64,000 nucleotides of DNA from Latrodectus hesperus (lineage: Eukaryota; Arthropoda; Arachnida; Araneae; Theridiidae), in the NCBI GenBank assembly GCA_037975125.1, contig CM075850.1:124333557-124397556 (forward strand), given 5' to 3'. Positions 1 to 13,775 of this stretch are shown here, one piece after another (position 1 is the first letter of the stretch; each line of letters opens with the position of its first letter). The notes beneath the pieces are model-generated. The model was not told the origin of the DNA. It saw nothing but the letters and a program-made list of their open reading frames with translations, and searched no databases. The translations under genes and the position numbers were made by a program.

Positions 1-40
<40 letters not shown>
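1..40. repeat. (TA)n microsatellite
   Basis: Uninterrupted TA dinucleotide run at the window edge; its full length is unknown because it continues out of the window. Confidence 0.97.
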
Positions 41-41
<1 letters not shown>

Positions 42-130
42 TCGTTAACTGTACTTTTTCTTTTTAAATTAAGTTCTCTTTACACTGCCTCACGAGATAC
101 TCTAATGCTAGTTTTGCACCTTGAAACAAG

Positions 131-415
131 CATATAGTGGTTAGCGTTTTTAAATCCTGAGCTGTGGGTCCCGGGTTCGAATCCTGGTGCGGGCATAGAT
201 GTTACTTTCTCTCTGTGTTTCTCTGTTTCTTCTTCTGAGATGATAAATGAATATGGCCTACCCTGTAAACGGGTTTGTGGTGGTATGGCGCGGGTAATGC
301 TACTCGCTTCCGTGACTTGCTTCGCAGATGTCCACTGGGTAACGACAAATGAATAGCAGTTTCCGGCCTTGTTGTAGCGAAGGGTTAGTCACCCAAAACC
401 TCAACGTTATTAAGA
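131..415 (+). mobile_element. tRNA-derived SINE, family A
   Basis: A degraded tRNA-like head (A box near gtggttagcg, B box gggttcgaatcctgg) is followed by a tRNA-unrelated body containing gtaaacgggtttgtggtgg and gggtaacgacaaatga. The same order of blocks recurs at 23160-23460 (minus) and 54167-54468 (plus), so this is an interspersed family. The head is the most diverged part of this copy and no clear target-site duplication was seen. Confidence 0.85.
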
Positions 416-947
416 AAAAATAATTAATCCACGTAAAATATCTAAGGGTTAAATTATGGTATTGAGATACATTTCAGTTGAATACAGAGTATAACCACCA
501 AAAAGAAAATGCAGTATATTTGCTGCTTGCATTTTATCAAAATAATTACTTTAAACCTCATGTTTACGCTTTTATATTTTAGAACTTTAATCGGCTCAAA
601 ATAATCAACTCCTAAATTAATCAAATATCACACATTAAATTTTCGAGCATACTTCTTGCAGAAAATAAAGAACTTTTGTTAAGCCTTCACTTTGGTTATG
701 TTTCCCAAAAATGATAGAAAGTAACTAAATTAGAAATTTTATGAATAAAAATTAATGTCAAATATATGCTTTAATGAGGATAACATTCAATGATAAATTT
801 AATTAAATATTAATAGAAACATATTTCTACCAAACAGCGGTTTACATTGAATTCGAAGACCCAAGATAAAAACCTGTTGCTCCATTCTTTCCACAAATCT
901 CGTCGTGGTTTTTATTTTTAAGGTGAACAGAATGGAAAATTCCTCAC
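416..947. other. AT-rich intronic DNA, nothing recognised
   Basis: AT-rich sequence without repeats, recognisable coding potential or RNA genes. Confidence 0.6.
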
Positions 948-1500
948 TCAATATCTTTTCTTCCCAGTGGAATGAGAATCGCCGACTGAGTGATGCCTCC
1001 CCTGGCTGCATTGTTGCGCGACAAACGCATGAAAAAAAGAACATCTGGATTCACGCATCATTACTTCAATGGTATCATCAATAAATTTGCTTACAAGCAG
1101 GGCCCTCTCCTGTTCGGAGTTACAAATCCGGAACATTTGTCGATTCGGCTCGTCCGGCTCCGTTTCCGGACGTATCCAGGCAGGGACATCTCCTTCTCCA
1201 GTCATTGTTCATGATTACCTTGACAAGGAGCTGGAGTCGGGAGGTAAGGAGGTGCCCGCTGTCGACAGGTCGGCGGCAGACCCTTCTTTTTCTGCCGATT
1301 CTGCGGGTTCTGGTGGCGCCCACGGAGGCGACGCCAGGGTGGATCTTCTCTTTCGTCCACCCCTCTTCAACATCGACTTACCTTTCCAGGAATATTCCTC
1401 CATTTCCAACTTCATCGAACTTTTTTTTTACACAGACACCCCCATAGGATTTCTCGGACTTCTAAAAAATGAGATTTTTTGATTCGATGGACCATCGTTT
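948..1500 (-). other. GC-rich island, possible exon(s) or alternative promoter
   Basis: This block is far richer in G+C than its surroundings, like the block at exon 1 of the main gene. On the minus strand it contains two donor-like sites: CTGGAAAG followed by gtaagt (exon end 1382) and TTGTCAAG followed by gtaatc (exon end 1219). There is also an acceptor-like site, ctcattttttag, giving an exon start at 1461. An 80-nt exon at 1461-1382 would be open only in phase 0, which is the phase left by the LysM exon. Its product is not recognisably OXR1, however. Further down, 1205-948 stays open on the minus strand with a non-repetitive, charged translation. Which of these pieces is spliced cannot be decided from sequence alone. 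Confidence 0.5.
1219..1415 (-). CDS. candidate alternative first coding exon, unrecognised product
   Basis: On the minus strand an ATG at 1415-1413 opens 65 codons that end in a donor-like site, AAG followed by gtaatc. An in-frame TAA lies shortly upstream of the ATG, so if used this would be a true start. The translation starts MKLEMEEYSWKGK, then turns basic (KRGGRKRRS) and then into a Pro/Ala/Ser/Glu-rich, probably disordered stretch. I recognise no domain. Its position, GC content and strand fit an alternative first exon or a linker exon of the OXR1-like gene downstream of the LysM exon. It could instead be 5' UTR. A competing gtaagt donor lies inside it at 1381-1376. Confidence 0.3.
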
Positions 1501-1785
1501 CCTTAGGGAGGAACAAAAATAAGGGAGAAAGGGATTACGGAACCATTTTCGAATTTGCAAAGAAATGTAGAAAAAATTGCAAGCATCAAAAGTCTGTTAC
1601 TGAATGGGAAATCCTTTTCCTATCTCGAAGAATAGCGTCGGATCAGTAAACAACGTCTTTCATATCACACTTTAATGGTAAAGTTTAGAAAAAAAATTAA
1701 GGGAAATTTTTCAGCTTGTTGGTGTTGAAAATAGGTATGTTTATCGATCCGTATTTGATCTAAACTGTCTTTTTCTTGTTCATTT

Positions 1786-1925
1786 GAGGAGCTGGAGCTG
1801 AATGCTCAATGCTTAAGTGCAAAGCTTGTGTGTTTGGTTCCCACCTCAAGCATAGATATTTGTAGTGGACAGAGTTCAGAAACCAATAAGCATCTGTTAA
1901 ATGCAGCAGAGTGACAATTCAAAAT
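1786..1925 (+). mobile_element. degenerate tRNA-like SINE remnant
   Basis: A B-box-like gtttggttcccacctc followed by caagcatagatatttgtag resembles the stretch at 22050-22110 (ctcgtttcccacttcaggtg). Both look like old copies of one tRNA-headed family. No ends can be defined. Confidence 0.35.
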
Positions 1926-2188
1926 AATGTTTATGCACCTCATATACATGTTTATGAAACAAGGAAATTTTCTTACAAGTTAAACTGCAAACAAAATTTA
2001 AAAAAGGCTTATATAAGATGTCCTAAAAATACTCTTACTCAAGAATTCATTTTTTCACAAAATCTTTTTAATTTAATGAATCAAACCTGACTTTCTGAGG
2101 GTATTTTTAATAAAAAGTCCTTACTATTTACCGCAATTACTTTTATGTTAAATACAAAATCAAAAATTAATATTATGAGGGAAAAAGT

Positions 2189-2316
2189 GTTGTTGTTGTT
2201 GCTTATGACACTTGGACAAGCCAAGCTCGCTATGCCTTTGGCAGTGCGAATTAAGTCAATAAAGAGCGTCTTTCGTTTGGGTCAGAGCACCACGAAAGTG
2301 AAAGTACGTCTTTGAA
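2189..2316 (-). mobile_element. SINE family C, 3' fragment
   Basis: Read on the minus strand this is the 3' part of family C: gacgtactttcactttcg, then a gctctgacc block, then agcgagcttggcttgtccaa, ending in a (CAA)n tail after cataag. The same 3' part occurs at 54935-55060, and its first segment at 43741-44042. The 5' head is missing, as expected from 5' truncation during reverse transcription. Confidence 0.8.
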
Positions 2317-3411
2317 TGTAATGCAATGAATACAAACTTTAAGAAATATTTATATTTTTTACAACGTAAAATGAGATATTTATATTTTTTAATGTTACTT
2401 TTTTATTGATGTTGCTGATCATATATTTCCAGGAATTTTATCCTTAACTGGATTAAAAAACCAAGAATTCTTAAAAAACAGAGATACAAGAAATATTGCA
2501 CACACGCAAATATTTTCCTAAGAATGTAATAATTCTTCAAAAAACCAATTGTCTTATGTTGTCTCTCATAACTACACTAGTTTTTTGCATGTTCACGTTA
2601 TCAATTAAATATAATAACAATCCATCAGACCTTCCAATTCTTTGTTTACATCTAGATTGGGTAAGATGTTGACAAATCTACCCCTTAAACGAACTCTGTC
2701 TTTACAATTTAAAGAACAATAAACCATACTGCTCTCTTGTAAACAACTATGGAAATTTTTTAAGGATTTGTAATGGTAAAATATGGATTGTAAAATATTT
2801 TAAAATTTTAAGTGTTGCTGATAGAAGAACAGTTTTAGTTTTTAAGCAGATAGTGAAATGGAAGAGGGTTCTCAAAAAAAAAAAGTCTTTACTCTACAAG
2901 GACTACCTGGATAACAGAAGATCTATCTGGTCAATAGAAGATTTATCTGCTTTTATCTATATAATAGAATATGTTTCAATGTAAGAAAAAACATCATGAG
3001 CATAAGGATTCGGAGATTACAAGAGGGAACCCCTAAATGTAAGTAAGTCTGCAACCACCTTGCACACACTATGAACGAAAACAGGGATACTGAATACATG
3101 GCTCTCATGGAGTGCTTGCTCTACCACATCCGTAACCATAACGTGAAGAACAGAATGCATGGTGTAATCGCCAGAGATCACACGAACCATTCGACCTCCG
3201 ATGTTTGATATGGAATGAGATATTCGTGATGCAACTCATTGGTTTGATTATTTTTTATTATAAACGCTAACCATTAGCATTGGCACAGAATGTTAGTTAC
3301 ACTCAGTAACATTAGCTACACAACCATTAATATTGGCATCCAGAAATTTTAACTTTTTTGGATGAAATGAGAGAACACGATGGATATTTAAATGGCCGAA
3401 CATTGTGTTCT
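2317..3411. other. intronic DNA, nothing recognised
   Basis: Mostly AT-rich. The stretch 2995-3230 has more balanced composition and could be an old transposon remnant, but no family was recognised and no open frame of note is present. Confidence 0.5.
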
Positions 3412-4123
3412 GAGCAAATCCCGTGACAGCCTGTGAATAGTGAAAAATAGGAGTTGCATATCTGCTTTCTACAATCACATCAATCAGAATGAGTATTCGG
3501 GGGTTTTCCGGATTTTCTTATCTTTATAGACCGTGATAGAAGTGCAAAGGATTTATAACGCGCTCTATAACTATTTGGATTCTTGCAATTGGAGCAAATC
3601 CCGTGACAGCCTGTGAATAGTGAAAAATAGGAGTTGCATATCTGCTTTCTACAATCCCATCTATTAGAATGAGTACTCGGGGTTTTCCGGATTTTCTTAC
3701 TTTTATATACCATGATAGAAGTGCAAAGGATTTACAACGCGCTCTATAACTATTTGGATTCTTGCAATTGGAGCAAATCCCGTGACAGCCTGTGAATAGT
3801 GAAAAATGGGAGTTGCATATCTGCTTTCTACAATCCCATCTATTAGAATGAGTACTCGGGGGTTTTCCGAATTTTCTTACTTTTATAGACCGTGATAGAA
3901 GTGCAAAGGATTTACAATGCGCTCTATAACTATTTGGATTCTTGCAATTGGAGCAAATCCCGTGACAGCCTGTGAATAGTGAAAAATGGGAGTTGCATAT
4001 CTGCTTTCTACAATCCCATCTATTAGAATGAGTACTCGGGGGTTTTCCGAATTTTCTTACTTTTATAGACCGTGATAGAAGTGCAAAGGATTCACAACGC
4101 GCTCTATAACTATTTGGATTTTT
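3412..4123. repeat. ~180-bp tandem repeat, about 4 copies
   Basis: The marker gagcaaatcccgtgacag starts at 3412, 3592, 3771 and 3951, giving periods of 180, 179 and 180 bp. Units share the order: ctgtgaatagtgaaaaa, a tctgctttctacaatc block, tgagtactcgg, gatagaagtgcaaagga, tctataactatttggatt. Units differ by a few substitutions and single-base indels. The array ends near ctatttggatttttgc at about 4123. A long minus-strand open frame across it results from the near-180 period and is not taken as coding. Confidence 0.95.
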
Positions 4124-4276
4124 GCTATACGATTTCAAATCAAATAGCACTTATCCTAAATATAATTTATAAAATGGATTTAGATTGGATACCTCTTTTC
4201 ACTTTTAGTATTTCATTATCGATAGCTAGCATTTTGTAGAATTTAGTTATGCAAATAATAATAAATTTTATGAAAG

Positions 4277-4319
4277 ATCAATTTCAATATTAATTTATCA
4301 CATTAATATTGAAATTGAT
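4277..4319. repeat. perfect 18-bp hairpin
   Basis: Arms at 4277-4294 and 4302-4319 are exact inverted repeats (atcaatttcaatattaat and its complement) around a 7-nt loop. AT-rich, without a recognised transposon context. Confidence 0.85.
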
Positions 4320-4559
4320 TTACCATATATTCTATCTCTTGGAAGTAAATTATAACGATGGATGCTGAAATACATGATTTTCTATGAAACTCTCCTTCCA
4401 GATGTTTCCCAGATTTATCTAAACTATGATTACTTTAAATTATCGAACTGATTAGTTCTTCAACAAAATTTGATGTTTAGTTATCATTTAACAGATTTAA
4501 GGAAATGAGTTTTATTAATCAAAAGTACATTTTCTGGGTAATTTTTTGTTGGGAAAACA

Positions 4560-5600
4560 AAAACATCTCCCTGAGCACCAAGGAATACCACTCAGGGCCC
4601 GAAGGTACAACAAATGTACTACATAACAAATCCAAATAAATCATGAGATGAAAAAAAACTAATAATAAAAGAAGGCAGAGAGAAAAAAGAGATATAAAAT
4701 GAAAAAGGAGTTAGATAACAGCATGGATAAATTTTATAAAAAATTTCAAAATTCTCTTTCTTAACTAGGTCCACCATAATCGGAGGCCACTTGTTATTTA
4801 AGTCTTTACAAAGCTCGTTCCTTTCTTCTGAAAAAGATGGGCATTCAAAAAGAATGTGAAAAGGGTTGTCACTCCCAGAGTTGCACAAGCACACCTCGCT
4901 GTTTTTAATCTGGAAACGGTGTAGGTAACTATTGAATTTCCCATGTCCAGTGAGGAATGCGTAATTTTAAAGTCAGTGTAAAACCAGTAGTTCTTAATTC
5001 TGCAGGAAACTGAAGGGAAAAAAGATTTTGTTCACTTACAATTAGGAGAGAAAACAAAACTTGAGTTCCATTCTGTGATAATCTTCTTTTTGATAGTAGT
5101 TTTGAAAAAAGACTTGGGTAAGCTGGTATCGAATTTATTTGGAAGTGAAAGAGAAGAATTAGCCAGGAAATCCGCTCTTTCATTTCCATACACACCACTA
5201 TGACCTTTGACATGGGAGAAAGTGAAGGAAATATTTTTGATATCACACATATTAATTGAAGTCTGGACTTCTACAATAAGTTTTTCAAAATTAGTTACAT
5301 CTTGTAGAGCCAGTAGAGATGACATCGAGTCACTACAAATTAAAAATTTTTGAAAAGGCTTGCTTATGGCATCTTTAACAGCAAGATTAATGCAGAGTAA
5401 CTCCGCTTGGAAAATAGAACTGTAATCACTAGTGCGGTATACCTGATGACTCATTTCAAAACCAATCTGAAAGCATACGTATGCATGACCTACTTTTTCG
5501 TTAAATTTACTCCCATCTGTAAAGTAAATTAGATCATAGTCTTTTTCTGGGCAATGCATGGCGTTTTTGTTAATTTGTATTGTATCATATTATTTTGAGA
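4560..5600 (-). mobile_element. 5'-truncated LINE with RNase H domain, broken
   Basis: Minus-strand remains of a Jockey/I-type non-LTR retrotransposon. The frame 5559-5032 encodes an RNase HI domain: YFTDGSKF (first Asp), FQAELLCINLAV (Glu), ICSDSMSSLLAL (second Asp) and SHVKGHSGVYGNERADFLA (His and last Asp). It ends in TGA. After a frame change the C-terminal part continues as LTGHGKFNSYLHRF, then a CLCNSGSDNPFHILFECP zinc-knuckle-like motif (4894-4840). Both the stop and the frame shift make it non-functional. The 3' end has a gccctgagtgg-type trailer. The 5' end lies at about 5590-5600, roughly 40-50 bp from the donor of the LysM exon. No target-site duplication was found. Confidence 0.85.
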
Positions 5601-5637
5601 AATGTCAAGTGGTTTTTTTAAAAAATGTGACCATTAC

Positions 5638-5745
5638 CTGTCCGGGGAAGACGATTCTTGCTGAAAGGCGATTGAGCTTGGCGAGTTCTGAAGGCGTTGT
5701 GTCGAATCTGGCAGCAATACCTGCTAATGTGTCGGAATCTGCTAC
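5638..5745 (-). CDS. OXR1: OXR1-like gene, LysM exon (last exon in window)
   Basis: A 108-nt internal exon, phase 0 at both ends, bounded by an acceptor (catttcag) and a donor (ACAG followed by gtaatg). It encodes 36 residues starting VADSDTLAG, continuing ARFDTTPSELAKLNRL and ending VFPGQ. This is the LysM pattern of the OXR1/NCOA7 family: a D-x-L turn, the ARFDTTPSEL helix, LNRL, and an exon ending right after P-G-Q. Family members share a C-terminal TLDc domain and protect against oxidative damage. The LysM in these proteins is part of the conserved N-terminal region and is not thought to bind peptidoglycan. Together with the preceding exon the sequence reads PQGTEQYK-VADSDTL, matching the family layout of a 'PKGT..YTV' strand before the helix. 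The TLDc exons must lie beyond position 1. A truncated LINE begins just inside the downstream intron. Confidence 0.92.
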
Positions 5746-6326
5746 CTGAAATGATGCCATAAAGTTACTCATATAAATTTAGAATACTAAAAGTTTTAGT
5801 GAGTTTAACGTATATATAAATCAAACATCCATGAAGATATTTCCTAAATATGGTTTCATAAATATATAAAAACACTTTTTATGTATTTGCAAAAGAAATT
5901 TATTATAAATTTTAATCATAAAATACTTTGTAAAATCTGTTTTCTAAAATAATCAATTACAATATATTATCTAAAATGTGCTACGTTTTTGATATATTTA
6001 TTTTTTACATAGGATAGAATAATTATGATATATTTTATGTACTGCTATTATATTTTTGAGTAGCACAAGCAAATAAAATACATGCAATCCCTAAAGTATA
6101 AAATAAAATAAAATTCATCGATATATAAATTTTCCGAGCTCAAAATGAACAGAAAATAATCCTATGGAAAGCGATCAGGACGGCAATCCTATAGATTTCA
6201 CAATAGGTCAATTCAATGAGAATTTGGAGGTCATATGACTACAGATTTCTCGCAACGTCATAGTGAAAATCGTCATAATAATGTCATAGTGACTTCAAAT
6301 GAAAGAAACAGCTATCCGAGATCTTG
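5746..6326 (-). other. start of intron 6, nothing further recognised
   Basis: AT-rich DNA next to the LysM acceptor on the 5' side of the exon. Intron 6 (5746-21203) is about 15.5 kb and contains most of the elements listed between these points. Confidence 0.6.
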
Positions 6327-6602
6327 GTTATTGTTGACAAACTTGCTTCCTAGTTTGAATCTTACCATTAGATGGAAGCAATCGGGTGGGAGTTATCGAC
6401 TCAACGACCAGAATATATTTGATCTGCCATCTCACGAGGTATCACTTCACTTGGAGGACATTGCGACCACGTCTATTCTAGGGCATGACATATCTAATAT
6501 GCCTAGCCACCATTAATGAACACGGTGAATCTTCGGTTGGGTTGGAATTTGAGATCACTACTTCCCAATGACTAGAGAAAACGCCCTAACGAACCAAACC
6601 CC
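6327..6602 (-). mobile_element. SINE family G, diverged copy
   Basis: Reverse-complement match to the intact copy at 30705-31010. Shared blocks include gaggtatcacttcacttgga, gacattgcgaccacg, and the tRNA-like head at the high-coordinate end (gagatcactac corresponds to the B box). Divergence is clearly higher than in the other copy and no target-site duplication is visible. Confidence 0.75.
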
Positions 6603-7375
6603 CGAAAAATAAGAATGTCTTCTTATTTTGGCACCAGCTTACTTCTCTATACCCAGCCTAGAAGATGTCTTGATAAAACGTCGGGAAAGAAGTAACTTAA
6701 AGCTAAATTTGTGTCAGTACTTTTAAGCACTTGTTTTAGGCGTGCTGTCGCCATTCAATTGCCAAAAGAATCACAGATGTTATTTTTCATTTCAAAAGAA
6801 AATGCGCACTCAGGTGTCAACCACGTCACTTGGATATAATTCAAGATTATGACGCACTGCGCTACATTTAGCAGCTTCAGATAAAAGGAAAAAGCAGCCA
6901 GAAACATATTGGTGTATCACTTAGCCTAATTTTTATATTTCAATGAAAAAGATTATATAAATGAAACAAATTTGCATCAAATTTAGTAAATTAATTGCAG
7001 ATAAATTGAATATTTCAGGACATCAGTTAAATGATTAATTGTATGTTTGAAGAAAATAAATAAAAAAATTGAAGAAAATAAATCAAACCTTCTAATTGAA
7101 AAGAGCAAAAACATAAATCATGCAGAAATGTATCATAATTTTAATAACTAACTGAGAAATCTTATTAGGTCTATATTGCTTCACAAATACGTTTTTCTGA
7201 TAACAATTTTATGAATAAAACACTCTTTGATGATTTTATCATTTAAATATTAATTAAAATTTTAGGTAATTCTTAAATTGTAACATAAAATAGAAGTTTC
7301 ATAATCGTTAATCAACTTTGGAAATTTTACTTAAGGAAAAAATGGCTTCTATCGAATATTTTATGTATGTAAATT
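6603..7375. other. intronic DNA with a possible short SINE-D fragment
   Basis: Around 6800-6830, gcgcactcaggtgtcaacca followed by cgtcacttgg resembles the 3' part of family D at 39478-39510. The rest is AT-rich without recognised features. Confidence 0.4.
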
Positions 7376-7632
7376 GCCGACCAACTTGTCTAGTGGTCAG
7401 CATGCCTGACTACGGATAAGGAGGTCCTGGGTTCGAATCCCGGTTCGGGGATGGATGTACTTTCTCTCTATCTATCCTGTCTTTGTCCTTTCCTTGTATG
7501 AATGAGGAGTGAATGGTTGCTTACCCTATAAACGGGTCCCTATGGCATGTGTGTACTGAGGAAGTTGGACTCCACACCAAAAATATGGTTCAGTTGAAAA
7601 AGTGGAGCAGCCTAGCTGGCACACGACAATGA
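7376..7632 (+). mobile_element. SINE family B, intact with 13-bp target duplication
   Basis: tRNA-derived head gccgaccaacttgtctagtg with B box gggttcgaatcccgg, then a body with ggatgtactttctctct, taccctat, aaacgggtccctatgg, a ccacacc block, and a 3' end of agctggcacacgacaat. It is flanked by the direct repeat atgtatgtaaatt at 7363-7375 and 7633-7645, a clean target-site duplication. Related copies are at 15802, 40061, 45722 and 54756. Confidence 0.95.
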
Positions 7633-7645
7633 ATGTATGTAAATT

Positions 7646-8565
7646 AGATGAAAAAATAGTATCATTGCTTTACCCATTTCCTAATATAATGAATCCACAA
7701 AATATTTTGGCAGTACACAGCTCCAGTTGGCATTTAAAATTTGTAGAGTGAATTTTATCAAATGCTGTTCCATCCAGATATGTGTCATTTGCATAAATAA
7801 CCCATAATGGTCTTTATAAATGGACTTCCTATAAGAACATGAAGGATATATGGATATTAATCAATATTAATCTATTGAAGTTACAAGAAAATTTAAGACT
7901 ATGTTTTTGAGCTAACTGCAGTATTAAACAACGAGAGACTGAATGAATGAATTATCTAAGCTATTTTATTCATGATTTATCTGGATTGTATACAAACCTG
8001 TCACATTCAACGCAGAGACACATAGCTTGTACAATCATTTTGCAATGAAACAGGAATCTGTATTTTTGTTCTCTAGCATAAACAATGAATTCAGATTTTT
8101 CCTTACTAACACAGTTAATAAAATGAGCCGATGTTACAGGATGATCAACAGATAATCATGCCCTTCAATAAAGCCAAATTCTTAGTCCAGTCCAAATTTT
8201 AATTCCGAAATAAATTAATTAGAGCATATCATTTATATGACATAAAATAATTGCAGGTTTTGCTCTTCTGAAAGTGTTCTAAAAAATGGTGAGAAAAATT
8301 TTAAATTATCTGCATTATATCAAGAGCAAGGAAGATTAAAATATTTATGTATAAATATATAAACACTTTTTTTACATATTTGCTATTTCCAGATCTTAAA
8401 ATGAGTACAATTAAAATATTTACTAAATTTCCTTTCATATAATAAGCAAAAAAGCACTTATAAATAACAAAGTAATAATATCAGAATAAAGTATTCTAAA
8501 AATAATAAAGAGATCGTATTTAGCATCTTATAAAACACGAAATGGAGTCAAGTTTCCAATGTCAG
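7646..8565. other. AT-rich intronic DNA, nothing recognised
   Basis: No coding potential, repeats or RNA genes recognised. Confidence 0.6.
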
Positions 8566-8835
8566 TACTCCTATATCATAAAAACTAAAAAACTAAACTC
8601 CATGGCACGACAGCCCATGTGGGCCAAGGCCTACAGTGCCCATAACAGTTTTCATGACCGAGAGCCCTGGGGTGCGAATCATACGTCCCGATTAAGTAGT
8701 CAACCTAACGCGAAACCCCCAGTGTTTAGTTCCCAAGCATGCTTGGTACTCAGTTTATCGACCCATTGAATGGATGAAAGGCTGAGTTAACCTTGCCCAA
8801 CCCGAAGATAAAACCTCGGACCCATAAAAACTCTA
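8566..8835 (-). mobile_element. SINE family F
   Basis: Read on the minus strand it carries the family F order: gataaactgagtacc, agcatgcttgggaactaaac, a gacgtatgattcgcacccc block, gggcactgtaggccttggcc and cacatgggctgtcg, ending near gagtttag. Other copies are at 19367-19655 and 25205-25424 (plus), with fragments at 10925 and 56845. The tRNA head is largely lost. Confidence 0.85.
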
Positions 8836-8919
8836 ATGTGAAAGAACTTAATAAGTTAAATAAAAACGTTATCGTTGTGTACTCAGAATCAATCTCTTGA
8901 ATATGAACTTCGTAATATA

Positions 8920-9135
8920 CGTTTCCGGTACCCTACTTCTACGACTGAATCAGCCAGATCCTTCGAAACTCTCTTCCACGCCACACCAGTGGAGAAAAAT
9001 TCAACCTTTTAGGGAAATTTTAACATAGTCTCTCTCTCTCTCTCTCTGTGACGATCTCCGTCTGAGTTAGATATTGAAATCACCACCTTCCGATACCGAT
9101 AACTCTACCGCTTCTCCTAACCAGGATACAACACC
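8920..9135 (-). mobile_element. tRNA-headed SINE, unclassified
   Basis: On the minus strand an A-box-like tggttaggagaagcggtaga is followed by a decayed B box. The internal (CT)n stretch at 9032-9050 forms part of the body. The head resembles that of family G but the body differs. Ends are uncertain. Confidence 0.45.
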
Positions 9136-10924
9136 CATAAATTACATTCAAAGCAATTCTGTTTACAAGAAATATTAACTTCCAATATTAAATTTGAAAA
9201 AAAGATTTAAATCGATAGGCAATAATGGGAGTTAACAATAAAGTTGGAATAAAACGAAAATTATATATTTGTAGACTGATAAAGCTACAGACAAAAGCGC
9301 AAGATTCGAAAAAGAATTCTTCAAATTGATATTGCAAAAACAAGATTATTAATCAAATCAATAACATTAATGAGTATTTTCATTTATGTGTTTAAACGAT
9401 CAGATACATATTCTGTAAACGCAAAATTAAGATACATGTGAGATACTGATGCATAATATTTTAACGGAAATCGTTTATATAAGTATATTTCATTTGTTTT
9501 TTCACAATAATTTTAGATGTAACGTTGTGCATATTTTAAAAATTAAAAAAACGTGAAAGTACAGCTCATATTTTCATTCTCTTTTTTGCATATACTTTTT
9601 ATGAAACAAAGAAACTCTTGTAAATATTTTGCGCATGATAAAATCAAAAAAGACCTAGTTGTCGAGGATCATCTAAGATTTCTGAAACGAAGTTACACCT
9701 CACAACTATATTGACTCAACAATAATGCCTACGCATACAAAGGGAAATAAACTCTCTTAGAATAATAAATGAAGAAGATAGGGGAAAAAACGATAAAAAA
9801 GGAATGAAGTCTTCATCTGCATTGCACAAAGAGTCCTTACTTAAAGAACTTTCGCACAGTCATAGGAAAGGACACAGAATTAATGTCTCTATGGTCTCTG
9901 TGGTACACCGTGCTGAAAGAGTAAAGCCAGTCTCTTTGGAATAGAATCGGAACTACCTGATTTGATCCCAAAAGGTGATTCATAATCGATGAGGGTTACT
10001 GCTTTTTCCATGGGCTTCGATTGAGTTGAGTGCTTGACTGTTTTCTTGGATTTTTCTCTTGCAACACTTACGTATGACAAACTATCTATGAGCAATTTTA
10101 CTGATGCAGGATGATTATTAAAGTATTGTTTCATCGGACAGTTGTTTTCCAGTACGTTGTGTGTCAAGACTTGAGTGGACTACATTGTCCACTGTTATTG
10201 ATACAAATGAATTTACATCTTTCAAAATCATTGTAAACCTCTCTTTGAATTATTAACAATAAAAGAGTTTCCAATAAAAGGAAACACAAACACACACGCG
10301 CGCACACATATATATAGCATTGGAAGAAAGGAGTTTATAGGCAAACTTTGAGTATGAAAGTAATGAACAGCAGCCTGTCATCAGGAAAATGCATAAATGA
10401 TTGTCTTATTTTAAAATTGTGCATTTTAAAAATCATTATACTTTTCTAAAATATTATTTGGGCACACTTAAAAATTAGAATATTAATTCTGAGTGCTACT
10501 TTCTGAGAATATTTGACACCACGTGATGACTAATTTAACAACCTAAACCTGGTGTAATTGATGAAATGGTACACAAGTTAAATTTATAAGTTAATAAGGC
10601 TTAGTTAACACATTTAAAATTAATTTTGATTAATATTAAATGATCTCGAATTTTAATTCCTAATGTAATTATGTGTGTATTTACTTATAGCTCATTAATA
10701 AAAATATAATAATTACCATCAAAAAATCAAAAATATTTTAATGCGAAATTTATGAATAAAAACATTGGGGTAAAATTAATTAATAACTGATATTTTGTGT
10801 TGAAATGTGAAGCATATAAATTATAAGAATAAATAAGGACTAGATAAAATTGATTAAAGTAGTACCATCAAGTTAATATACTGTTAAGCAAAAATTATTT
10901 AGATAAAAAAAAATAAAGTTTAAA
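9136..10924. other. intronic DNA with one unassigned open frame
   Basis: AT-rich sequence. The exception is 9889-10167, where the minus strand stays open for about 90 codons with a non-repetitive translation (for example NHPASVKLLIDSLSYVSV). It has no ATG at its 5' end and no matching acceptor and donor pair that I could defend. I do not recognise the product. It could be a transposon remnant or an unlinked exon. A short (CA)n/(CG)n patch lies at 10287-10310. Confidence 0.35.
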
Positions 10925-11046
10925 TCAATATGAACCTAAATTCAATGGCACAACATCTCCCCTCTGACCAAGACCTGCAGTGTCTATTTTCTTGACCAAG
11001 GATCCTGGAATAGGAAGCATATATCCCAATTAAGAGGTCAGCCTAA
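10925..11046 (-). mobile_element. SINE family F, 3' fragment
   Basis: The stretch from aattcaatggcacaacatct through agacctgcagtgtc to cccaattaagaggtcagcct matches the minus orientation of family F at about 80 percent by eye. Only the 3' half remains. Confidence 0.65.
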
Positions 11047-13773
<2,727 letters not shown>

Positions 13774-13775
13774 TA

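Noticed and set aside
3524..4150. 208-codon minus-strand open frame
   Set aside because: It lies wholly inside the ~180-bp tandem array; the repeats keep one frame open because the period is close to a multiple of three.
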